A stretch of 7,426 nucleotides of DNA from an uncultured Pseudomonadota bacterium (GTDB lineage: Bacteria > Myxococcota_A > UBA9042 > CAIXZC01), in the NCBI GenBank assembly GCA_937884235.1, contig CALGBT010000566.1, forward strand, positions 1 through 7,426, written 5' to 3'. The notes under the pieces were generated by a model. It saw only the letters and a program-made list of their open reading frames with translations, was not told the origin of the DNA and did not search any database. Below, in pieces: positions 1 to 5,399 of this stretch. Made by a program: the position numbers and the translations under genes. Positions within the stretch are counted from its first letter, which is position 1, and every line of letters starts with the position of its first letter.

Positions 1-1
1 C

Positions 2-1372
2 GACGGGGACCCCTGCACGGTGAGTGAGAAGTGTGCAGCGGGCGAATGTGCGGGCGGCTATCCGCTCAACTGCAACGATGGCAATGCGTGCACCGACGAT
101 CTCTGTCACCCCACCAATGGTTGTACTCACTCGCCCAACGCCGCCGGATGCGATGACGGCGATGATTGTACCGTTGGGGACGTTTGCAGCGGGGGCGAGT
201 GCCAGGCAGGAAGCAACCTGAACTGCGACGATGACAATACCTGCACCGACGATTCGTGCAAGTCAGCAATTGGCTGCGTCTACGAGGCCAATGCCGCCGA
301 TTGTTCCGATTACAATCCTTGTACCACAGGTGACCACTGTTCGGCAGGCAAGTGCGCGGTATCGGGTTCTCTGGACTGCAATGACGGCAACCCGTGCACC
401 GATGACTCGTGTTCTCCAGAGGTGGGTTGCAAGCACAACTTGAACGTGGCCCCATGCGATGATGGCAATGCCTGCACCACCGGGGACAAGTGCGGCAACG
501 GTTGGTGTTCCGGTAAGTTCACTGACTGCAATGACGACAATCCCTGCACCGTCGACTCGTGCGACGAGGAGAGCGGCTGTCTTCACTCACCCGCCGACGG
601 CTTGTGCTCCGACGGCTCACTTTGCACCACCGGCGATCACTGTGAGCAGGGAGTCTGCGTCGGGGCGCAGGAAATGGTCTGCGACGACGGAGACCTTTGC
701 ACCGATGACGAGTGTGTAGGCGCGGTGGGCTGCGTGCACAAGGTTAATACTGCGCCCTGCGATGACGGGAATCCCTGCACGCTCAACGACAAATGTCTGG
801 CAGGCGGATGTCTTGCGGGCGAGGCATTGGACTGCGATGATGAATTGGACTGTACCACTGACTCATGCACTGCTCAGGCCGGTTGCGTTCATCTGGCCAA
901 TCATGCGTTCTGTGACGATGGCAACCCGTGTACCAGCGACCTTTGCGACCTGGAGGCCGGTTGCATGCACAACTTGACTGAAGCTGCGTGCGAGGACGGA
1001 GACCCTTGTACCGTTGGTGACAAGTGCAACCTGGGGTCCTGCGAGAGCGGTGAATTCACTGATTGCGACGATGGCAACCATTGCACCATCGATGGCTGCG
1101 ACCCCCAGGCCGGGTGCACCCACACTCCCACCGCAGGCAATTGTGACGATGGTGATGCCTGCACGAAATCGGACCATTGCGAGTTGGGCGAGTGTGTTGG
1201 CGGTCCTGCGTTGGACTGCGAAGATGTCGTCGACTGCACAGTCGATTCCTGCGATTCGGAGACCGGCTGTTCATTCGCTCCCGACCATGCGGCGTGCGAC
1301 GATGGCAATGCCTGCACTACTGACATCTGCGACGAACAAGCGGGGTGTTCGAACAGTGCATCCCAAGGAGAA
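2..1372 (+). repeat. Array of ~18 CTDC-type four-cysteine modules (protein-level repeat)
   Basis: After a partial first module there are 17 complete ~25-residue modules, each starting C-[DNES]-D. Two cysteine registers are visible. Form A is C-x5-C-x4-C-x5-C, with Gly before the last Cys (for example CNDGNACTDDLC...GC). Form B is C-x5-C-x5-C-x4-C (for example CDDGDDCTVGDVCSGGEC). They alternate B-A-B-A for most of the array. At 836-988 and 1220-1372 two A forms run in tandem, and in both places the first is a variant reading C[DE]D-x-x-DCT-x-DSC. Nucleotide identity between modules is clearly lower than protein similarity, so this is an old, selected protein array rather than a recent DNA amplification. 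The Asp/Asn-rich loops could bind calcium (inference). The match to the CTDC family is by motif recognition, not a profile search. Confidence 0.88.
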
Positions 1373-2743
1373 TGCCCCGGCGGTCACTGTGAGAACGGCG
1401 AATGTGTCATCGATTGCCTGCCGGATTGTGCAGGAAAGGTGTGCGGCGGCGACGGCTGCGACGGCAGTTGCGGCGAGTGCCAGGGTGACAACAAGTGCGT
1501 CAACGGGAAGTGTGTGGAGCCCGGCAGTGACGAGTGCGACGACGGTAACGATATCCTGTGGGACGGTTGCACCGGCGGCAAGATATCTGAGTTCCGGGTG
1601 AATACTTTCACGCCCGGTCAACAGGCCAATCCCCGGGTGGCGGCATTCTCGGATAGTGGCTACGTGGTGGTCTGGGGGAGCTACGACCAGGATGGTCAGT
1701 ATTGGGGTATCTATGGACAGCGATACCAGGCGGACGGCACCGCCGCCGGGGAGGAGTTTCAGGTAAACACATACACGAGCAACGATCAATCTACGCCTTT
1801 TGTGGCAGTTACGGCCAACGATGATTTCGTTGTTGCCTGGCAGAGCAACGGCCAGGATGGATCGGGCTGGGGTGTGTATGCCCGGAAGTTTGACAAGGAC
1901 GGCAAGCAACTCTGGGCCGAGACGCTGCTCAATGATTCGACAAACAGCCACCAATACGGTGTTTCCCTGGCCACCGATGTCGGCGGTGGTTTTGTTGCCG
2001 CCTGGCAACACAACGGCGATGGATACGGCTATGGCATCATGGCGAGACGCTTCGACGTCGGGGGCAGTCCTTTGGGGAGCAACTTCTGGGTTAACAACTA
2101 CACTAGCTACCAACAGGAGCGGCCCTCGCTTGTGGCATTACCAGCGGGCAAGTTCATGGTCGTCTGGGACAGCGACGGTCAGGATGGGAGCAGCTACGGC
2201 ATCTTCGGACAGCGCTACGATGCCAGCGGCGGTGAAGAAGGGCCGGAGTTCAAGATCAACACGTACACTCCCGACACGCAGTATCTGAATGACAGCGCCC
2301 ATTTCGCCGATGGCAGTTACGTAGTGGCATGGACCAGCAGCAATGAAGACGGCAACTCGTGGGGGATCTATGCCCAGCGATACAAGCCCGACCACAGCAA
2401 GAACGGCAACCCCTTTCGCGTCAATACCTACATCATTTCCACCCAATACCAACCCAAAGTTGGCAGCCACAGCGATGGCCGATTCGCGGTAGCGTGGCAG
2501 AGCAGCGGACAGGATGGTGCCGAAAACGGAGTATTTGCTCAGCGCTACAACGCGGACGGAACTCCCGCCGGCAATGAATTTCAGGCCAACGTCTTCACTT
2601 CCTACTCCCAGCACCAGCCTGACGTTGTAGTGCTGCCCAATGGCAACACCGTAATTGTCTGGACCGGTAACGCGCAGGATGACTCGGTAAGTGGCGTATT
2701 TGCTCAGCGGTGGGATGAGGACGGAAACAAGTTGTATCACTAG
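2..2743 (+). CDS. Secreted modular protein: CTDC-type cysteine stalk plus seven-repeat propeller (5' partial)
   Basis: The frame is open from the first complete codon (position 2) to TAG at 2741-2743, giving at least 913 residues. The codons before the GTG at 20 (D-G-D-P-C-T) continue the repeat pattern, so that GTG is internal and the true start, with any signal peptide, lies upstream. Visible domains in order: about 18 four-Cys modules with the CDDGNPCT / GC signature of the Dictyostelium CTDC repeat (2-1372); a hinge with a CAGKVCGGDGC motif and a degenerate Myxococcus-type disulfide repeat (1373-1582); seven ~55-residue repeats (1583-2740). There is no C-terminal membrane helix or sorting tail; the protein ends DEDGNKLYH. 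So many regularly spaced cysteines imply an oxidising, extracytoplasmic location. Likely roles are adhesion, matrix or ligand binding; no enzymatic motif is visible. It lies 30 bp upstream of the amidase gene on the same strand. The architecture is well supported; the function is not known. Confidence 0.9.
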   Translation, partial: DGDPCTVSEKCAAGECAGGYPLNCNDGNACTDDLCHPTNGCTHSPNAAGCDDGDDCTVGDVCSGGECQAGSNLNCDDDNTCTDDSCKSAIGCVYEANAADCSDYNPCTTGDHCSAGKCAVSGSLDCNDGNPCTDDSCSPEVGCKHNLNVAPCDDGNACTTGDKCGNGWCSGKFTDCNDDNPCTVDSCDEESGCLHSPADGLCSDGSLCTTGDHCEQGVCVGAQEMVCDDGDLCTDDECVGAVGCVHKVNTAPCDDGNPCTLNDKCLAGGCLAGEALDCDDELDCTTDSCTAQAGCVHLANHAFCDDGNPCTSDLCDLEAGCMHNLTEAACEDGDPCTVGDKCNLGSCESGEFTDCDDGNHCTIDGCDPQAGCTHTPTAGNCDDGDACTKSDHCELGECVGGPALDCEDVVDCTVDSCDSETGCSFAPDHAACDDGNACTTDICDEQAGCSNSASQGECPGGHCENGECVIDCLPDCAGKVCGGDGCDGSCGECQGDNKCVNGKCVEPGSDECDDGNDILWDGCTGGKISEFRVNTFTPGQQANPRVAAFSDSGYVVVWGSYDQDGQYWGIYGQRYQADGTAAGEEFQVNTYTSNDQSTPFVAVTANDDFVVAWQSNGQDGSGWGVYARKFDKDGKQLWAETLLNDSTNSHQYGVSLATDVGGGFVAAWQHNGDGYGYGIMARRFDVGGSPLGSNFWVNNYTSYQQERPSLVALPAGKFMVVWDSDGQDGSSYGIFGQRYDASGGEEGPEFKINTYTPDTQYLNDSAHFADGSYVVAWTSSNEDGNSWGIYAQRYKPDHSKNGNPFRVNTYIISTQYQPKVGSHSDGRFAVAWQSSGQDGAENGVFAQRYNADGTPAGNEFQANVFTSYSQHQPDVVVLPNGNTVIVWTGNAQDDSVSGVFAQRWDEDGNKLYH
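1373..1582 (+). other. Cysteine-rich hinge with degenerate Myxococcus-type disulfide repeat
   Basis: This segment joins the CTDC stalk to the propeller-like repeats. It holds CIDCLPDCAGKVCGGDGC-like spacing, a motif common between modules in secreted myxobacterial proteins. It is followed by CVNGKC, then DECDDGNDILWDGC, which resembles the Myxococcus cysteine-rich repeat (usual form ECDDGN...DGC). The copy here is degenerate: the cysteines that normally follow the final DGC are absent and the repeat runs straight into the first propeller repeat. It probably acts as a rigid disulfide-bonded spacer. Confidence 0.65.
1583..2740 (+). repeat. Seven ~55-residue repeats, probable seven-bladed beta-propeller
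   Basis: Seven consecutive units start at 1583, 1751, 1916, 2078, 2243, 2408 and 2573, with lengths of 54-56 codons. The shared pattern is [EN]F-x-VN-x-[FY]T, then about 10 residues, then a strand like FVVAW, then S-x-GQDG-x3-GI[FY]-x-QR[YF]-x2-DG. Unit 3 is the most divergent: it has LLNDST in place of VNTYT and lacks the QDG loop. The last unit ends three residues before the stop. Seven complete units filling the whole C-terminal part fits a closed seven-bladed propeller; this is inference from repeat number and strand pattern. The conserved QDG and [DN]-x-DG loops are the kind that bind calcium in FG-GAP or integrin-like propellers, but I do not assign this repeat to a named family. Confidence 0.8.
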
Positions 2744-2760
2744 TGTCCCGGACGTTGTTG

Positions 2761-2767
2761 AAAGAGG
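2761..2767 (+). promoter_or_regulatory. Ribosome binding site of the amidase gene
   Basis: AAAGAGG lies 6 nt before the ATG at 2774. It supports this start over the in-frame ATG at 2786, which would shorten the n-region of the signal peptide. It lies inside the 30 bp gap after the preceding stop codon, where I see no terminator, so translation from a shared mRNA is likely. Confidence 0.65.
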
Positions 2768-2773
2768 TCGAAG

Positions 2774-4165
2774 ATGCAGGCTGCTATGAGAGTCTATCCC
2801 TCGCCGTTCTGGTCGGTCTTGACGCTGTGTTTGTTTATGCTTGCCCATGACGGGAGAGAGGTCCGGGCCTGCACGGGATTCAGGACGGGTACGCAGGACC
2901 ATTTCGTCATGGGCAAGAGTTACGACTGGAATATTGGGTACGGGCTGGTGGTGTTCAACCCCGTGGGGCTGAAGAAGACGTCGCTTAACCTTGATCTCCA
3001 GGAGACTCCGGTTTCTTGGACGTCATTGCACGCCAGTCTCACTTTCGATCAGTATGGCTGCGAGATGCCTAACGGCGGCATGAACGACGCCGGCCTGGCC
3101 ATTGAATTGATGATCCTTGGCCAGACCCAGTATCCAGCGAAGGATGAGCGGCCGGCGGTCAACGAGCTGCAGTTCATCCAGTATGCTCTGGACAACTTTG
3201 CTTCCGTTGAGGAGATGATTGAAGGGGCCGCCCTCATTCGCATCAGCCAAGCATATGCGCAGGTCCATTATCTGGCGTGCGATGCCACGGGGGTATGTGC
3301 GGCGTTCGAATGGCTGGACGGCGAATTGGCGCTGGCGACGGGTGACGACATGCCGGCCCCGACGCTGGCCAACAGCACGTACGCTGACAGTGCGGCCTAT
3401 TTGGCCCAGTTCGAGGGCTTTGGCGGCAGCAAGCCCATTCCCCAGTCCATCAGCTCCCTGGACCGTTTTGTCCGGGCCTCTGCACTGGGAGTGCTGGGAG
3501 CAGATGGCGAGGTTCCGGGTGCTGCACTATCGATTCTGGATAGCGTCTCCCAAGGGGATTTCAGCAAGTGGAATATTGTGTATGACCTCGAGAACCGAAT
3601 CGTGCACTTCAGGACCCTTTCTTCGGCGGCAGTGAAACGGGTAGCGTTGAGTGATTTCGACCCCGGCTGCGAGTCGGGCCGGTATGTTCTCGACATTGAC
3701 TATCTGGAACCGGGTGATGCCAGTGGTGCTTTTGAGCCCTACACCCTGGAAGCGAACAAGGCGTTGATCGATAAGAGCATCGGTACCATTCCCGGACTGC
3801 CCGAAGTGGCCATTGAGATCCTGGCCCTCTACCCGGGGACTTTGAAATGCGAGCCGGTCCCGACCCCCGTCGACGCCGAGGAGGGAGTGGCGGACGGGGT
3901 CGTCGAGGGTGCAGAATCTCAGGACACAGCCGAGATTGTGTCCTGGAAAGAAACGACGGAAAATGAAGGGGTGTCAGATGCTCTTCCCCCGGATTTAGGG
4001 GTCACTGACGGCGACTCATCGCCCATGACCGCCCGAGGCGGATGCGTGAGTTCCTTCCGCGGTTCGTCCCGAGCCCATTCAGAAGTAACCATCGCGTTGC
4101 TTCTCGTTCTCTTCCTGGGTCTGGTGCTTCGCCTTAGACGGGGCCACAGGACCAAGGTCACTTAG
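2774..4165 (+). CDS. Exported choloylglycine hydrolase / penicillin V acylase-family Ntn amidase with C-terminal sorting tail
   Basis: This 463-residue protein starts with a signal peptide (hydrophobic core about 12-24) ending VRA before Cys33, which begins CTGF, the N-terminal nucleophile of this superfamily. Other family positions are visible: GKSYDW (Lys48, Asp51) at the usual Arg-x2-Asp site; N-G-G-M-N-D-A-G-L (100-108); D170 and E179 of the D-x2-G-x5-E strand; LANS (Asn200); and DRFVRA (Arg231). Lys48 replaces the Arg typical of bile salt hydrolases; I recall related linear-amide hydrolases with GKNYDW, so this may be subgroup-typical. The domain spans about 33-358. An acidic Pro/Glu/Thr/Asp linker (360-423) follows, then GGC (422-424), a membrane helix (438-452) and an Arg tail. 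It should cleave a linear amide bond in the envelope. Known family substrates include bile salts, penicillin V and N-acyl homoserine lactones; the substrate here cannot be told. The family call is firm. Confidence 0.85.
   Translation: MQAAMRVYPSPFWSVLTLCLFMLAHDGREVRACTGFRTGTQDHFVMGKSYDWNIGYGLVVFNPVGLKKTSLNLDLQETPVSWTSLHASLTFDQYGCEMPNGGMNDAGLAIELMILGQTQYPAKDERPAVNELQFIQYALDNFASVEEMIEGAALIRISQAYAQVHYLACDATGVCAAFEWLDGELALATGDDMPAPTLANSTYADSAAYLAQFEGFGGSKPIPQSISSLDRFVRASALGVLGADGEVPGAALSILDSVSQGDFSKWNIVYDLENRIVHFRTLSSAAVKRVALSDFDPGCESGRYVLDIDYLEPGDASGAFEPYTLEANKALIDKSIGTIPGLPEVAIEILALYPGTLKCEPVPTPVDAEEGVADGVVEGAESQDTAEIVSWKETTENEGVSDALPPDLGVTDGDSSPMTARGGCVSSFRGSSRAHSEVTIALLLVLFLGLVLRLRRGHRTKVT
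4037..4162 (+). other. MYXO-CTERM-like C-terminal sorting or anchoring signal
   Basis: The last 42 residues of the amidase run Gly-Gly-Cys (422-424), a short Ser/Arg-rich spacer, a hydrophobic helix TIALLLVLFLGLVL (439-452), then RLRRGHR. This is the layout of MYXO-CTERM and similar bacterial C-terminal sorting domains (Cys-containing motif, transmembrane helix, basic tail). It differs from the usual form in its single Cys and longer spacer. It could also be a plain C-terminal anchor. Either way the enzyme is probably held at the membrane or surface rather than released at once. Confidence 0.6.
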
Positions 4166-4170
4166 ACGGG
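4133..4170 (+). repeat. 10-bp exact direct repeat across the amidase stop codon
   Basis: CTTAGACGGG occurs at 4133-4142 (coding Leu-Arg-Arg in the basic tail) and again at 4161-4170, where the TAG in a different register is the stop codon. The period is 28 bp. It may be chance, or a trace of a short duplication or slippage that set the present C-terminus. Confidence 0.35.
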
Positions 4171-4398
4171 CCCGGCGCTTTCATACGATTCTCAAGCACG
4201 GCATGAGGCTGCTTCCTGGAAGCCGAAACCGGGGAAGATGATTTGCCTGGGAGTCTAAGCCGAATGGACTTAGCAAAATGGAGCGTAAATGTCTGAAAAC
4301 GTGGGCAGAATTGACGCCCCGTCCATTGTAGCTTCTGTGGCTTTTGTCTTTGCCTGCGCTTGATAACTGAGGCACAAGGGCGGCGTCAGGGAGACTGG
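4166..4398. other. Convergent intergenic gap, no gene or clear terminator
   Basis: These 233 bp separate the ends of two converging genes. There is no ORF with a convincing start and ribosome site. I see only weak structure: the 13-bp palindrome GCTTCCTGGAAGC (4211-4223); a 5-bp stem CTAAG/CTTAG with a 9-nt loop (4255-4273); and a 7-bp inverted repeat TGACGCC/GGCGTCA (4312-4318 with 4382-4388) around 63 nt. None has a U-run in the right place, so no intrinsic terminator is called for either gene. Confidence 0.6.
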
Positions 4399-5247
4399 CT
4401 ACTGCTTGAAGACCTTGACGTGGTAACGATTCTTGCCGGCGGCTTTGGCGGCGTACATGAGTTCGTCGGCGGCGTTGACCACTTGGCGTACTGGATCGGG
4501 GGCTGCCAGGTAGACGGCCAGCCCGACGCTGACGGTGACCGGCCAACCCTTGTCGACCATGGTAGCCTGGAGGTTGGTGACCAGCTTGTGGGCGACTGCT
4601 TCGGCCGCTTCCGCTCCGGCCTCCGGGAGGAGCGCACAGAATTCGTCGCCGCCCAGGCGTGCCAGCATATCGGAGCTTCGTAGCTGTGCTCGCATGGTTG
4701 TTGCGACTGCTCTAAGTACCTCATCGCCGATGTCGTGGCCGCATCTGTCATTGACCGCCTTGAAGCCGTCGCAGTCGATGTAGGCGATGGCGACAGGATG
4801 GCCGTGGCGGGCGCAGCGAGCGAACTCCACGGCTGCTGCTTCAAAGAGTGCTCGACTGTTGGGCAGCAGGGTCAGTGGGTCGATACGAGCCAGCTTCTTC
4901 TCCGCTTCCAGCATGCTTCGCAGCTTCAAGAAGAGGGTGACAAAGAGGACGAAGAAGGCCAGGCGTACCGCCGTATTCCAGAGCAGATGCCAGTGGAAAA
5001 CCGGATCGACGAAGTAGTCGGCTGCGAGCCACATCGCGGCGGCAAAGACGGTGGCGACCAGCGATGTTACCGTCGAGGCTGCAAAGGCGATGACGAAGAG
5101 TGGTGCCAGATAGAAGATGCTGAATCCGATCTCGGTGCCGGTGAAGTAGTCAACGGCTGCCACTGCGAAGATGCCGAGCCAACCGGAAAGCCCCACGACC
5201 GCCCGGTTTTCTGCGGCTCGTTCCGACCAAAAACGAAGGGGATACAT
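4399..5247 (-). CDS. Membrane diguanylate cyclase (4-TM sensor region plus GGDEF)
   Basis: This 282-residue protein should make cyclic di-GMP from two GTP at the inner membrane. The N-terminal part has about four hydrophobic helices (roughly 17-36, 41-57, 59-79, 87-107), with a DYFTGTEIGFSIFYLAP stretch between helices 1 and 2 that resembles a sensor segment seen in other GGDEF proteins and histidine kinases; I do not name the domain. A short linker (108-120) leads to a full GGDEF domain: DPLTLLPNSR (123-132, with Leu where Gly is usual), D-x-D-x-FK-x2-ND (Asp158 to Asp167), inhibitory RSSD (190-193) five residues before GGDEF (199-203), and MYAAKAAGKNRY near the end. The active site and product-inhibition site both look intact, so activity is expected. 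There is no EAL domain. The start ATG has GAGGTG just upstream. The gene is convergent with the amidase gene and divergent from the coiled-coil gene. The input signal is unknown. Confidence 0.93.
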   Translation of the reverse strand: MYPLRFWSERAAENRAVVGLSGWLGIFAVAAVDYFTGTEIGFSIFYLAPLFVIAFAASTVTSLVATVFAAAMWLAADYFVDPVFHWHLLWNTAVRLAFFVLFVTLFLKLRSMLEAEKKLARIDPLTLLPNSRALFEAAAVEFARCARHGHPVAIAYIDCDGFKAVNDRCGHDIGDEVLRAVATTMRAQLRSSDMLARLGGDEFCALLPEAGAEAAEAVAHKLVTNLQATMVDKGWPVTVSVGLAVYLAAPDPVRQVVNAADELMYAAKAAGKNRYHVKVFKQ

Positions 5248-5252
5248 GGTGT

Positions 5253-5258
5253 CACCTC
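5253..5258 (-). promoter_or_regulatory. Ribosome binding site of the diguanylate cyclase gene
   Basis: On the minus strand GAGGTG is followed by 5 nt (ACACC) and then the ATG at 5247-5245. It fixes the start of the cyclase. If the promoter just upstream is used, this site falls almost at the 5' end of a leader of about 13 nt. Confidence 0.7.
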
Positions 5259-5259
5259 A

Positions 5260-5295
5260 CGCTTGCAACGTATCGCCATTTCGGCAAAATGGCAA
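5260..5295 (-). promoter_or_regulatory. Probable sigma70-type promoter of the cyclase gene, with an inverted repeat in the spacer
   Basis: Reading the minus strand, TTGCCA (5295-5290, five of six matches to TTGACA) is followed by exactly 17 nt and then TACGTT (5272-5267, keeping the TA...T positions). The start point would be near 5260. The perfect inverted repeat GCCATTTtgccgAAATGGC (5293-5275) begins inside the -35 hexamer and fills most of the spacer, so a protein bound there would block or remodel the promoter. The assignment rests on sequence match and spacing only. Confidence 0.5.
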
Positions 5296-5332
5296 CGGTT
5301 TCCGTGCCGGAATCGCATGGTCTGGAGGCCCC

Positions 5333-5361
5333 TTGACCGGGGCCTGCAGGAGCCCTACTAT
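5333..5361 (+). promoter_or_regulatory. Probable sigma70-type promoter of the coiled-coil gene
   Basis: TTGACC (5333-5338) and TACTAT (5356-5361) are separated by exactly 17 nt, a near-consensus match. The start point would be about 5368, giving a leader of about 32 nt before the ATG at 5400. The -35 hexamer is exactly the loop of the inverted repeat AGGCCCCttgaccGGGGCCT (5326-5345). The -10 overlaps the palindrome CTATGCCATAG (5358-5368). Confidence 0.6.
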
Positions 5362-5399
5362 GCCATAGCATCTTCCTGCAAATACGGGTTGGGGGCAGA

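Larger units (their letters stand above)
5248..5399. promoter_or_regulatory. Divergent control region with four inverted repeats
   Basis: These 152 bp separate the two divergent start codons. Four perfect inverted repeats are visible: GCCATTT-5-AAATGGC (5275-5293), TTCCG-3-CGGAA (5300-5312), AGGCCCC-6-GGGGCCT (5326-5345) and CTATG-1-CATAG (5358-5368). The first lies across the minus-strand promoter, the third encloses the plus-strand -35 hexamer, and the fourth overlaps the plus-strand -10. None is followed by a T-run on either strand, so these look like operators or protein-binding sites rather than terminators. Confidence 0.6.

Noticed and set aside
20..22. GTG at 20 as the start of the first gene
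   Set aside because: The codons before it (from position 2) already belong to a cysteine module of the same array, no ribosome site precedes it, and no signal peptide follows it. The gene is cut by the window edge.
2..1372. CRISPR-like or tandem DNA repeat
   Set aside because: The periodicity is at protein level with varied codons; there are no constant repeats with unique spacers.
1271..2113. 280-codon minus-strand reading frame opposite the propeller repeats
   Set aside because: It runs across a domain boundary of the well-supported plus-strand gene, its product is a low-complexity Val/Ala/Ile/Leu mix with no domain, and its periodicity mirrors the sense repeats.
4278..4331. 17-codon ORF in the convergent gap
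   Set aside because: It has no ribosome site, no recognisable product and no context; this length is expected by chance.
5326..5345. AGGCCCC/GGGGCCT hairpin as an intrinsic terminator
   Set aside because: There is no T-run after it on either strand, and its loop is the -35 hexamer of a well-spaced promoter, so it reads better as an operator.
5248..5399. A c-di-GMP riboswitch in front of the cyclase or the coiled-coil gene
   Set aside because: I find no conserved GEMM-type core, and the predicted leaders (about 13 and 32 nt) are too short for one.
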